A stretch of DNA of 17,022 bases, from assembly GCA_903825065.1 (NCBI GenBank), contig CAIJZG010000325.1, positions 1 through 17,022 of the forward strand, in the 5' to 3' direction. The stretch comes from an uncultured Bacteroidota bacterium (GTDB lineage: Bacteria > Bacteroidota > Bacteroidia > Chitinophagales > Chitinophagaceae). Positions 6,987 through 15,190 of this stretch are shown in pieces. A model generated the notes under the pieces. It made no database searches. It saw nothing but the letters and a program-made list of their open reading frames with translations, and was not told the origin of the DNA. Position 1 is the first letter of the stretch, and each line of letters starts with the position of its first letter. Position numbers and translations under genes: made by a program.

Positions 6987-9761
6987 TTAGATTACCACAT
7001 TGATCATCTTACCCTTCACAAAAATGAATTTTTTAAGAGGTTTACCTTCCATCCATTTCTGAACTAACTCATGATCTAACACAATTTTTTCTACTTCTTC
7101 CGCCGTTGCATCTAAAGTTATATTTATATTGGTACGAACGCGTCCATTGATACTTACCGGATATTCTTTAGAAGATTCAACTACATATTTAGATTCAAAT
7201 ACTGGATAAGACGCATCAAGAATTGAACTAGTATTTCCTAACTCAGCCCATAATGCTTCACAAACATGCGGCGCATAAGGGGTTAATAAAATCAATAATG
7301 GTTCTAAAACAGAACGTTTATTGCATTTTAAATCCGCTAAATCATTTACGCAAATCATAAACCCACTAACTGCTGTATTGAAACTGAAACGTTCCGTATC
7401 GTCTTCCGTTTTACGAATTGTTTTATGTAACACTTTTAATTCTTCAGCAGTGGCAACATCCTCATTCCAAACTTTACCCTTCATTTCATCATAAAACAGA
7501 CGCCATAGTTTTTTGATAAATCTGTGTACCCCTTCAATACCCTTGGTGTCCCAAGGTTTGCTTTGTTCAACAGGACCTAAGAACATTTCATACATACGGA
7601 AAGTGTCGGCGCCATATTTTTGTACCAATTCATCCGGATTTACGGTGTTGAATTTCGACTTGCTCATTTTCTCTACCTCTGTTCCACAGATATATTTTCC
7701 ATCTTCTAACTGAAAAGTTGCATTATTAAAATCAGGTTTCCAATTTTTGAATGATGCAATATCAAGTTCAACTCCATCAACAATATTTACATCCACATGT
7801 AACTTATCTACTATTTCAAAATCTTTAATCAATCCCAATGAAACATATTCATTAGTTCCTTTTAATCGATATACAAATCTTGATGAACCCTGAATCATTC
7901 CTTGGTTCAATAATTTTTTAAATGGCTCATCAAATCCAATATGACCTAAATCGAATAAGGCTTTTGTCCATAATCGACTATATAATAAATGTCCAACCGC
8001 GTGTTCAGTTCCGCCAATATATAAATCAACTTGATTCCAATAATCACTCACTTTTCTATCGCAGAATGATTCGGCATTATGAGGATCCATATAACGCAAG
8101 AAATACCAACTACTTCCGGCATAACCAGGCATAGTATTGGTTTCTAATTCTTGTGCAACCCATTCAGGGATATTTGCCAAAGGACCTTCTCCTTCAGGAC
8201 CAGGAGAATAAGAATCCACTGCAGGTAATAATAAAGGCAGGTCGTTTTCACTCAAGGGATATGCAGTTCCTTCTTTCCATTTAACCGGAAATGGTTCGCC
8301 CCAATATCGTTGTCTACTAAAAGCAGCATCACGCATTCTATAATTTACCTTGGCTTTACCAATGCCCATTTCTTCTAAACGATGATTCACAATTGCTATC
8401 GCATCGCGCATTACTACTCCATTTAAAAAATCACTATTATGTAATTTTGCATCTTTAGTAGCATTCGCTTCTTCTCCATTAAAGTCATCACCTAAAATAT
8501 TGGTAATGGGAATATTAAAGTGTTTTGCAAATTTATAATCCCGCTCATCTCCACATGGCACAGCCATAATTGCCCCGGTTCCATATCCTGCTAATACATA
8601 TTCTGAAATCCAAATAGGTATTTGTTTTCCATTAAAAGGATTGATCGCATAAGCTCCAGTAAAACAACCACTAATTTTCTTTTCAGCCTGACGTTCTCTT
8701 TCGCTGCGGCTTTTAACATACGCACAATATTCATCCACTGCATTGTTTTGTTCGGCAGTTGTAATCTGATCAATCAATTCATGTTCAGGTGCAATAACCA
8801 TGAAATCAACTCCAAAAATAGTATCAGGCCTTGTTGTATAAACTTTCAGATTTAATTTATCGGTACTCGCAGATGTACTAATTGCAAAATCAATTTCCGC
8901 ACCGTAACTTTTACCGATCCAATTAGACTGCATTTCTTTCATAGAATCGCTGAATGCTACACTTTCCAAGCCTTCCAGCAAACGGTCTGCATATTCAGTA
9001 ATACGCAAATACCATTGACGCAATTTCTTTTTTACAACTGGATGTCCGCCTCTTTCGCTAACACCATTCACCACTTCATCATTTGCTAAAACGGTTCCCA
9101 ATGCCTCACACCAGTTTACTTCACCGTATCCACAAAAAGCAAGACGATAATTCATTAAAATTTCCTGCTGCTGCTTTTTAGAAAAATCTTTCCAATTATC
9201 TGCAGTAAATTCTGCTGGTTGATAATTCACTGCTGCAGGAAAAGGATATAAGCTATTTCCTTCTTTTTCAAAAGAAGCAATCAACAATTCAATGGGTTCT
9301 GCTTTTTGTTTATTTCTATTAAAAAAGCTATTAAACAATTGCAAAAAAATCCATTGGGTCCACTTATAATAATTGGGTTCGCAAGTGCGGATCTCTCTTT
9401 CCCAGTCGAAACAAAACCCAATATTATCTAATTGCTTTCTAAAAGTGTCGATATTCTTATGTGTACTCAGAGCAGGATGTACACCATGTTCAATGGCATA
9501 TTGTTCTGCGGGTAAACCAAATGCATCATAACCCATGGGATGCAAAACATTGAACCCTTTTAAACGTTTAAAGCGACTAAAAATATCAGAGGCGATGTAG
9601 CCTAATGGATGACCAACGTGCAACCCAGCTCCACTTGGGTAGGGAAACATATCGAGTACATAATACTTTGGTTTATTACTAATATTACTTACACGATAGG
9701 CATGATTAATCTGCCATTTTTTTTGCCAATCCTTCTCAATTTTCCTGAAGTCGTATTCCAT
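6987..9761 (-). CDS. leuS: Leucyl-tRNA synthetase
   Basis: A 924-residue class I synthetase that charges tRNA-Leu with leucine. The HIGH-type motif is HVGH at residues 48-51, within MFPYPSGAGLHVGHPLGY. The CP1 editing domain carries TTRPDTIFG from residue 309 and GTGAIMAVPCGDERDY, so post-transfer editing should be intact. The KMSKS loop is EKMSKSKFN at about 697-705. The C-terminal anticodon-binding and tRNA-contacting domains are complete. The protein is about 60 residues longer than the E. coli enzyme. One extra segment precedes the zinc-finger region (about residues 98-160, IELLIASFEKEGNSLYPF and on), and a modified LeuRS-specific insertion precedes KMSKS (LKGTNEYVSLGLIKDFE). Both look like the Bacteroidota form. 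The zinc-binding cysteines of the E. coli type are absent: SERGGHP stands where a cysteine pair is found. Divergent from ftsX. Confidence 0.97.
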   Translation of the reverse strand: MEYDFRKIEKDWQKKWQINHAYRVSNISNKPKYYVLDMFPYPSGAGLHVGHPLGYIASDIFSRFKRLKGFNVLHPMGYDAFGLPAEQYAIEHGVHPALSTHKNIDTFRKQLDNIGFCFDWEREIRTCEPNYYKWTQWIFLQLFNSFFNRNKQKAEPIELLIASFEKEGNSLYPFPAAVNYQPAEFTADNWKDFSKKQQQEILMNYRLAFCGYGEVNWCEALGTVLANDEVVNGVSERGGHPVVKKKLRQWYLRITEYADRLLEGLESVAFSDSMKEMQSNWIGKSYGAEIDFAISTSASTDKLNLKVYTTRPDTIFGVDFMVIAPEHELIDQITTAEQNNAVDEYCAYVKSRSERERQAEKKISGCFTGAYAINPFNGKQIPIWISEYVLAGYGTGAIMAVPCGDERDYKFAKHFNIPITNILGDDFNGEEANATKDAKLHNSDFLNGVVMRDAIAIVNHRLEEMGIGKAKVNYRMRDAAFSRQRYWGEPFPVKWKEGTAYPLSENDLPLLLPAVDSYSPGPEGEGPLANIPEWVAQELETNTMPGYAGSSWYFLRYMDPHNAESFCDRKVSDYWNQVDLYIGGTEHAVGHLLYSRLWTKALFDLGHIGFDEPFKKLLNQGMIQGSSRFVYRLKGTNEYVSLGLIKDFEIVDKLHVDVNIVDGVELDIASFKNWKPDFNNATFQLEDGKYICGTEVEKMSKSKFNTVNPDELVQKYGADTFRMYEMFLGPVEQSKPWDTKGIEGVHRFIKKLWRLFYDEMKGKVWNEDVATAEELKVLHKTIRKTEDDTERFSFNTAVSGFMICVNDLADLKCNKRSVLEPLLILLTPYAPHVCEALWAELGNTSSILDASYPVFESKYVVESSKEYPVSINGRVRTNINITLDATAEEVEKIVLDHELVQKWMEGKPLKKFIFVKGKMINVVI

Positions 9762-9878
9762 TTTTTAAAAATGTTCAATTGTTTGTGTTGTATGCCCTGG
9801 TTCAATCCTAACATATCTTTAACCCATTTAATAGATTAAAGCATTATTTTCAGATACAAAATCGGGGTTTGAATGGTT

Positions 9879-9917
9879 GCAAATGTAAGTGTTTAGCGGG
9901 CAAAAGCCTACATTTGC
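9879..9917. promoter_or_regulatory. Mirrored TACATTTG -7 elements between leuS and ftsX
   Basis: GCAAATGTA (9879-9887) and TACATTTGC (9909-9917) are a perfect 9-base inverted repeat with 21 bases between the arms. Each arm is an exact TAnnTTTG element facing away from the centre, one toward leuS (leader about 110 bases) and one toward ftsX (leader about 30 bases). No TTTG -33 box is seen at the normal spacing for either. The repeat may be two divergent promoters, an operator, or both. Confidence 0.45.
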
Positions 9918-9950
9918 CTAACAGAGCCCGACTTGAAATTAAATCGGGGA

Positions 9951-10844
9951 ATGGATAAAAGTATCATTATGGCCGTAGTTGGTAAATCTTCTTTAAAGCG
10001 TAGCAAACCCAGTTTTATATATAGTATCATAGGCGTAGCTCTTGTATTGTTTCTTTTAGGCATCATGGGCTGGATATTCCTCAACATAAGTTCAGTAGGT
10101 AATGCATTTAAAGAAGACATCCGTTTAAGCGCTTATTTACGCACGATGAATAAAGATACTATCGGACAAATACAGCAGTTTATTTCCTCTAAGCCTTATG
10201 CAAAAGGAGTAGTTTATGTTGATAAATCCAATGCAAAAGTTATTTGGAATAAAGAGAATAATGAAGATTGGGCAAAGATCTTAGATTCTAACCCCTTACC
10301 AGAAAGCATTGATTTCTATGCAAAAGCTTCTTATGTTAATAAAGATAGTTTAGTTAAAATATCTGATGAACTAATGTCAGCTTATGGCAATCAGATTACA
10401 GAACTGCAATACCCAAAAAGTTTGGTTACCAATCTCAACGAACGAGCTTCTAAAATTGGCTTGGTTTTTTTAGTGATCGCTATTTTGCTTTGTGTAATTG
10501 TAATTTTCAGTATCGATAATACTATTCGATTGGCCATGTTTAGTAATAGATTCTTAATTAAAACCATGCAAATGGTAGGAGCCACAAGAGGATTTATTTC
10601 TAAACCAATGAATATTCAAGCAATTATCAATGGATTAATTAGTTCATTAATAGCAATAGCGCTTTTGTTTACTTTAATTGGTTGGGCTGAGAGCCAATTT
10701 GAGCCATTAAAGGCAATCCGTGATATCAATCTTACTTTGATTTTGTTCTTTGGTATGATTGTTTTGGGAGTAGGAATTTCAGTATTCAGTACTCATCGTG
10801 CTGTTTTGAAATATCTTAAAATGAAGCTTGACGAACTTTATTAA
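9951..10844 (+). CDS. ftsX: Cell-division ABC transporter permease-like protein FtsX
   Basis: A 297-residue inner-membrane protein. It has a short basic cytoplasmic N-terminus (GKSSLKRSKPS) and a first membrane segment at about 25-46 (SIIGVALVLFLLGIMGW). An extracytoplasmic domain follows (about 47-165), then three further membrane segments (near 172-195, 220-245 and 260-285). The second half contains ASKIGLVFLVIAI and MVGATRGFI, the FtsX/MacB-permease signature. FtsX works with the ATPase FtsE to activate cell-wall hydrolases at the division site; ftsE is not adjacent here. The frame extends to a TTG at 9933, but ATG 9951 is preferred, and a later ATG at 9969 (MAVVGKSS) is also plausible. 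Likely driven by the TACATTTG element at 9909 and probably cotranscribed with the DUF3098 gene, since no terminator is seen between them. Confidence 0.92.
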   Translation: MDKSIIMAVVGKSSLKRSKPSFIYSIIGVALVLFLLGIMGWIFLNISSVGNAFKEDIRLSAYLRTMNKDTIGQIQQFISSKPYAKGVVYVDKSNAKVIWNKENNEDWAKILDSNPLPESIDFYAKASYVNKDSLVKISDELMSAYGNQITELQYPKSLVTNLNERASKIGLVFLVIAILLCVIVIFSIDNTIRLAMFSNRFLIKTMQMVGATRGFISKPMNIQAIINGLISSLIAIALLFTLIGWAESQFEPLKAIRDINLTLILFFGMIVLGVGISVFSTHRAVLKYLKMKLDELY

Positions 10845-10893
10845 CCAAGTTTTAATATTTATCGAAACAAAAATTTCCATATTCTAATTACCT

Positions 10894-10901
10894 TACATTT
10901 A
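10894..10901 (+). promoter_or_regulatory. Possible internal -7 element before the DUF3098 gene
   Basis: TACATTTA matches TAnnTTTG at seven of eight positions and lies 14 bases before the ATG at 10916. It could provide extra transcription of the DUF3098 gene independent of ftsX. Confidence 0.25.
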
Positions 10902-10915
10902 TAAAAATACCTGTG

Positions 10916-11161
10916 ATGAGCGAACAAAAAAAACTTACTACTGCCCCTCTTTTTGAAAAAGAAAATTTTGTGTGGATGCTAATAGGCGCCATAATTGTGG
11001 CACTTGGCTTTATTTTAATGAGTGGCGGAAAAAGTGTAGATCCTAACGTTTTTGACACCAAGGAGGTTTATAGTACTACTCGCATAACTATTGCTCCAAT
11101 TCTAATTGTTGCAGGACTGCTAGTTGAGATTTATGCTATTTTCAAAAAGTCGAAAGCTTAA
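10916..11161 (+). CDS. DUF3098 small membrane protein
   Basis: An 81-residue protein with two predicted membrane helices: about residues 18-38 (FVWMLIGAIIVALGFILMSGG) and about 57-76 (ITIAPILIVAGLLVEIYAIF). They are joined by a short loop carrying DPNVFDTKEVYS, and the C-terminus is lysine-rich (KKSKA). The GxxLMSGGKSxDPxxF and RITIAPxLxxxGLxxEIYAI pattern is the DUF3098 family, regularly encoded between ftsX and uppP in Bacteroidota. Function is unknown; gene order suggests an envelope or division accessory role (inference). A GTG lies immediately before the ATG, but ATG 10916 is the simpler start. A strong terminator follows the gene. Confidence 0.85.
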   Translation: MSEQKKLTTAPLFEKENFVWMLIGAIIVALGFILMSGGKSVDPNVFDTKEVYSTTRITIAPILIVAGLLVEIYAIFKKSKA

Positions 11162-11183
11162 TTTAAATACTATATTATTTTAA

Positions 11184-11214
11184 AAAAAAAGCGATGCCTT
11201 TCATCGCTTTTTTT
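11184..11214 (+). terminator. Strong intrinsic terminator after DUF3098 gene
   Basis: A run of As plus GCGATG (11184-11196) pairs with CATCGC plus a run of Ts (11202-11214) around a 5-base CCTTT loop. It ends in TTTTTTTATTT. It lies 22 bases past the stop codon and separates ftsX-DUF3098 from uppP. Confidence 0.9.
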
Positions 11215-11277
11215 ATTTGTACTGATATAGAAAGCCTAATTTCACCTTGTCATTATTGATTTATAAATAGTATAACC

Positions 11278-12075
11278 ATGTCTATTTTCGATACCATTAT
11301 CATAGCTATTATTGAAGGATTAACCGAATTTTTACCGATCTCCTCTACAGGGCATATGATTATTGCAAGTTCCTTTATGGGAATTGCAAAAGATGATTTT
11401 ACCAAACTCTTCGAAGTTGCCATACAACTGGGTGCAATCATGTCTGTTGTTGTAATTTATTGGAAAAAATTCTTCCCCTTAAATAGATGGAATTTCTATT
11501 TTAAATTAATCGTAGCTGTAGTTCCCGCTTTGATACTTGGTTTTGTTTTTTCTAAAAAGATTGATGCATTATTAGAGAGTCCGTTAACAGTTAGTATCAC
11601 ATTATTATTGGGCGGATTTGTATTATTATTTATTGATACGCTTTTCAAAAGTCCTTCTGTAGAAAAAGATGAGCAGATTAGTTTATCAAAAGCTTTCATG
11701 ATTGGTGTATGGCAATGTTTGGCCATGATACCTGGCACAAGTAGAAGCGCCGCTAGCATTATTGGGGGGATGCAACAAAAATTAAATAGAAATCTAGCTG
11801 CTGAATTCTCATTTTTCTTAGCAGTCCCTACAATGGCAGCTGCAACTGGCTATAAACTTTTAAAAGCTTATAAAGAAAATCCAGAACTTTTAAAGAACAA
11901 AGATAACCTTATCGCATTGGGCATTGGTAACCTTATTGCCTTTGTAGTAGCAATCATTGCTATAAAATTCTTTATTGGCTATCTACAAAAACATGGATTC
12001 CGCCTATTTGGATGGTACCGAATTATTGCCGGAATTATTCTGTTAGTTCTAATTTATACTGGTCAGCTAAAATAA
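11278..12075 (+). CDS. uppP: Undecaprenyl-diphosphate phosphatase (BacA/UppP family)
   Basis: A 265-residue polytopic inner-membrane enzyme that removes a phosphate from undecaprenyl diphosphate, regenerating the lipid carrier for peptidoglycan and other envelope polymers. Family hallmarks are present. The first motif, EGLTEFLPISSTGHM (residues 13-27), supplies Glu13, Glu17, Ser22 and His26. The second motif, PGTSRSAASIIGG, starts at 152 and includes Arg156. About seven or eight hydrophobic segments are spread over the chain, and length is typical of the family. Loss of this activity raises bacitracin sensitivity in other bacteria. It has its own 116-base upstream region after a strong terminator, so it should have its own promoter, though I find no consensus element. 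The next gene is 91 bases downstream; no terminator is visible between them. Confidence 0.95.
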   Translation: MSIFDTIIIAIIEGLTEFLPISSTGHMIIASSFMGIAKDDFTKLFEVAIQLGAIMSVVVIYWKKFFPLNRWNFYFKLIVAVVPALILGFVFSKKIDALLESPLTVSITLLLGGFVLLFIDTLFKSPSVEKDEQISLSKAFMIGVWQCLAMIPGTSRSAASIIGGMQQKLNRNLAAEFSFFLAVPTMAAATGYKLLKAYKENPELLKNKDNLIALGIGNLIAFVVAIIAIKFFIGYLQKHGFRLFGWYRIIAGIILLVLIYTGQLK

Positions 12076-12139
12076 AAATATCATTCAATCTACTTTTCTT
12101 AGGTTCATGAAACGGTTCTAGGTTTTGCGTTCTTTACCC

Positions 12140-12147
12140 TATCTTTA
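12140..12147 (+). promoter_or_regulatory. Possible -7 element before the MFS gene
   Basis: TATCTTTA matches TAnnTTTG at seven of eight positions, 19 bases before the ATG at 12167. The upstream TTTTG at about 12123-12127 is too close to serve as a standard -33 box. Confidence 0.3.
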
Positions 12148-12166
12148 AAACACAAAACTAATCTCA

Positions 12167-13477
12167 ATGCAGACTGCACCAAAAAAGGTAATTAATGGAT
12201 GGGCTATGTACGATTGGGCAAATAGCGTTTATAATTTAGTAATTACTTCCACCATTTTTCCCGCTTATTACGAATCTGTTACTGGTGATGGAAATGATGC
12301 AACAGTTAATGATACTGTTCGCATATTTGGCAGAGAATTCGTTAATACCTCCTTGTATAATTACGCATTGGCAATTGCTTTTTTTATTGTGGCTATCATG
12401 TCACCGATTTTATCATCAATTGCTGATTACAAAGGCAATAAAAAAAAATTCCTTTTCTTCTTTTGTACCATGGGTAGCTTTGCTTGCAGCGCCATGTTTT
12501 TTTACGACAAAACCAATCTAATATATGGTCTTTGCTGTTTAATAATTGCTTGTATAGGTTTTTGGAGTAGTTTGGTTTTTTACAATTCCTATCTTCCTGA
12601 GATAGCAGCTCCCGAAGACCAAGACAGGGTTAGTGCAAGAGGTTTTGCCATGGGATATATAGGCAGTGTTATTTTGCAGATTATCTGTTTTGTATTTGTG
12701 ATGTCTCCTAAAACTTTTGGAATAGATGGAAATAAGGCAGCACAGATTTCCTTTTTATTAGTGGGGATTTGGTGGTGGGGATTTGGACAACTTGCACTTA
12801 GCAGACTACCAGAGGGTACACCGGCATCTCACAAAAAAAATGAAGGCAGTATTTTAACTAATGGTTATAAAGAACTTCATAAAGTATGGAAACAGTTAAC
12901 CCATATGCCAGTATTGAAAAGATACCTTGCTGCATTTTTCTTTTATAATATGGGGGTTCAAACAGTTATGTTGGCTGCAACACTTTATGGTAAAAGTGAA
13001 TTGAACATTCCTACAACCAATTTAATCATTGCCATATTAATTATACAATTGGTTGCAATACCAGGTGCTTATTTAATAGCTAAACTTTCTGAAAAAATTG
13101 GAAATTTCAGAGCACTAATGTTTACCATTATTATTTGGATTGCTTTATGTATTGTAGGTTATTACATACCCAGAAATGGTATTAATCAATTTTATATTCT
13201 TGCTATTTTAGTTGGATTTGTTATGGGTGGTATCCAATCTCTCAGCAGAAGCACTTATGCAAAATTGATGCCTGTCACCAAAGACACAACATCTTTCTTT
13301 AGCTTTTACGATGTAACAGAAAAGATTGCTATTGTAATCGGTATGTTTAGCTTTGGATACATCAATGAAATAACTGGATCTCAAAGAAACTCGGTTTTAA
13401 CATTAGTAATTTTTTTCGTGATAGGATTTTTACTATTACTGTTTGCAATGAAAAAGCAAAAACCCGAATTAGCTTAA
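12167..13477 (+). CDS. MFS transporter of the UMF1 / Atg22-like family
   Basis: A 436-residue inner-membrane transporter with about twelve hydrophobic segments. The N-terminus NGWAMYDWANSVYNLVITS is the signature opening of the UMF1 (unknown major facilitator 1) family, related to yeast Atg22. Later motifs fit as well: LSSIADYKGNKKKFL after the second helix, YNSYLPEIAAPEDQDRVSARGFAMGYIGSV in the middle, and GGIQSLSRSTYAKLMP before the last helices. Yeast Atg22 exports amino acids from the vacuole; the substrate of bacterial members is unsettled, so none is assigned here. The MBL-fold hydrolase gene starts 3 bases after the stop codon, so the two are almost certainly cotranscribed. Confidence 0.88.
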   Translation: MQTAPKKVINGWAMYDWANSVYNLVITSTIFPAYYESVTGDGNDATVNDTVRIFGREFVNTSLYNYALAIAFFIVAIMSPILSSIADYKGNKKKFLFFFCTMGSFACSAMFFYDKTNLIYGLCCLIIACIGFWSSLVFYNSYLPEIAAPEDQDRVSARGFAMGYIGSVILQIICFVFVMSPKTFGIDGNKAAQISFLLVGIWWWGFGQLALSRLPEGTPASHKKNEGSILTNGYKELHKVWKQLTHMPVLKRYLAAFFFYNMGVQTVMLAATLYGKSELNIPTTNLIIAILIIQLVAIPGAYLIAKLSEKIGNFRALMFTIIIWIALCIVGYYIPRNGINQFYILAILVGFVMGGIQSLSRSTYAKLMPVTKDTTSFFSFYDVTEKIAIVIGMFSFGYINEITGSQRNSVLTLVIFFVIGFLLLLFAMKKQKPELA

Positions 13478-13480
13478 TAC

Positions 13481-14350
13481 ATGAAACTATATACAATTGA
13501 AGCAGGAAATTTTAAGTTAGATGGTGGTGCCATGTTTGGTGTTGTTCCAAAAAGCATGTGGAACAAACTAAACCCAGCCGATGATAATAACTTATGTAAC
13601 TGGGCTTTAAGATGCTTATTAATTGAAGATGGAAATCGACTGATATTAATCGACAATGGCGTTGGTGATAAACAGGATGCCAAATTTTTTGGTCACTATT
13701 ATTTGAGTGGCGAAACAGATATCAATAAAGCCCTTACTGCATACGGGTTTCACAGTTCAGACATTACAGATGTTATACTTACACATTTACATTTTGATCA
13801 TTGCGGTGGTAGTATAAAAAGGGTTGGCGACAAATTAGTACCCACATTCGAAAATGCGGTATACTGGTCGAATGAACAGCACTGGCAATGGGCAACGGTT
13901 CCAAATGATAGAGAAAAAGCCTCTTTCTTAAAAGAGAATATTTTACCAATTAAAGAAAGTGGTCAGTTGCAAATGATTTCCCTACCAGATGGTGGATTAG
14001 AAATTGATGGAAAACTTGGTACTACTAAATTCAGTGATAATATTAGTTTGCGTTTTGTAAATGGACATACTGAAAAAATGATGCTCCCTCAAATAAACTA
14101 TAAGGGAAGTACCATGGTATATATGGCTGACCTGCTTCCTTCTGTTAATCATATACCTCTACCCTATGTAATGGCTTATGACATGTTTCCATTAACTACT
14201 TTGAACGAAAAAAAATCGTTTCTGGAAGAAGCTATAAAAGAAGATTATCTTTTATATTTCGAACACGATGCATTTAACGAGGGTTGTACTTTGCATCAAA
14301 CAGAAAGAGGGATACGATCTAACACCATTTTTAAGTTAACAGATTTATAA
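13481..14350 (+). CDS. Metallo-beta-lactamase-fold hydrolase
   Basis: A 289-residue protein with a complete two-metal MBL site. THLHFDHCGG gives His102, His104, Asp106 and His107; His196 is in VNGHTEK; bridging Asp217 is in YMADLLPS; His262 is in YFEHDAF. There is no signal peptide, so it should be cytoplasmic. The N-terminal part (FKLDGGAMFGVVP, then LLIEDGNRLILIDNGVGDK) is the layout of the MBL branch that includes N-acyl-homoserine lactonases and related lactonases and esterases. The substrate cannot be set from motifs. It follows the UMF1-family transporter by 3 bases, suggesting a shared transcript. The end is only 8 bases from the convergent DUF3108 gene with no terminator visible, so the two transcripts may overlap. 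Confidence 0.9.
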   Translation: MKLYTIEAGNFKLDGGAMFGVVPKSMWNKLNPADDNNLCNWALRCLLIEDGNRLILIDNGVGDKQDAKFFGHYYLSGETDINKALTAYGFHSSDITDVILTHLHFDHCGGSIKRVGDKLVPTFENAVYWSNEQHWQWATVPNDREKASFLKENILPIKESGQLQMISLPDGGLEIDGKLGTTKFSDNISLRFVNGHTEKMMLPQINYKGSTMVYMADLLPSVNHIPLPYVMAYDMFPLTTLNEKKSFLEEAIKEDYLLYFEHDAFNEGCTLHQTERGIRSNTIFKLTDL

Positions 14351-14358
14351 TCTATCGC

Positions 14359-15159
14359 TTAATGAAAGCTTAAATTTGAAGTTAGTGGATATCGAAGATT
14401 CCGGTATTGCATCATATCAACTTTTACACTTCCTACAACAATCGGACTTTCAATTCTGAGAGGTATATGATTAGCATCGTCGCTTACCCAAACAGTCATT
14501 TTTTCTCCACCTGAGAACATGGTACCCTTTACAAGCAAAGGCTTGAAGCGAATTGCTCGAAATTTTCCATACTTAGTTTTAATGGTTTCCTTCCCTTCAT
14601 ATTTGATATAGAGATTATGTACTTCGTTATCAAGAAACATACTAAATGGTATTTTATCATCAGGTTGATATCTGTTAAAGTCTATATTTCTTGCATAATA
14701 AATAGCACTTAACACATCCTGAATACAACCAGGAACTTTAAAAACACCATTCGTAGTAACTGCGGTATTTGTCTGTTGATTAAAGCTTACGTTTTCACTT
14801 TGTTTGAACCCTCCTTCATTTATATTTCTGATAAATTTCAGTGGCTGTAAATTAGTAGTGTCGAAGTAAGTTTCATATCGATCTCTTACTTTGAAAATCC
14901 AATCATAGCTTGGATTTGAATTGCCAATACCTACCACATGATATACAGGCTTATTATTAATACGATCAAGGGCTACCGTAAAGTTAGCATCACCAGCATT
15001 TACATATAAGCCTATAACATTGTAAAATACTACAAAAGAGATGCTTTCTCCATCTTGAAAAGTGGTATTATGGATACCACAAAAGTCATCTCCTGCAGTC
15101 AGCCTGCGTGAAACACTAATCAGCAAAAAAAATAGCATCCACTTTTTCCAGCCTATCAT
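14359..15159 (-). CDS. DUF3108-containing exported protein
   Basis: A 266-residue protein with a signal peptide (WMLFFLLISVSRRLTA, cleavage near residue 22). The mature part begins with FQDGESISFVVFYNVIGLYVNAGDANF, the opening strand pattern of DUF3108, in which a protein with repeated beta strands is marked by a G-E-x-L/I start and an AG(D/E)A motif. The closing VWVSDDANHIPLRIESPIVVGSVKVDM is also typical. No catalytic motif is visible. The family is periplasmic and of unknown function. The gene lies 31 bases downstream of the flippase-like gene on the same strand, so the two probably form one transcript and may act together at the envelope (inference). Confidence 0.82.
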   Translation of the reverse strand: MIGWKKWMLFFLLISVSRRLTAGDDFCGIHNTTFQDGESISFVVFYNVIGLYVNAGDANFTVALDRINNKPVYHVVGIGNSNPSYDWIFKVRDRYETYFDTTNLQPLKFIRNINEGGFKQSENVSFNQQTNTAVTTNGVFKVPGCIQDVLSAIYYARNIDFNRYQPDDKIPFSMFLDNEVHNLYIKYEGKETIKTKYGKFRAIRFKPLLVKGTMFSGGEKMTVWVSDDANHIPLRIESPIVVGSVKVDMMQYRNLRYPLTSNLSFH

Positions 15160-15190
15160 TCGATCTTACTTTTACGCTCAGTAAATTAAA

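Noticed and set aside
8591..8773. 60-codon minus-strand frame within leuS
   Set aside because: It is an out-of-frame reading inside the intact leuS frame; no frameshift is needed to explain leuS.
9933..9950. TTG start extending FtsX by six residues
   Set aside because: An ATG at 9951 is in frame, and the added residues are not part of the conserved FtsX N-terminus.
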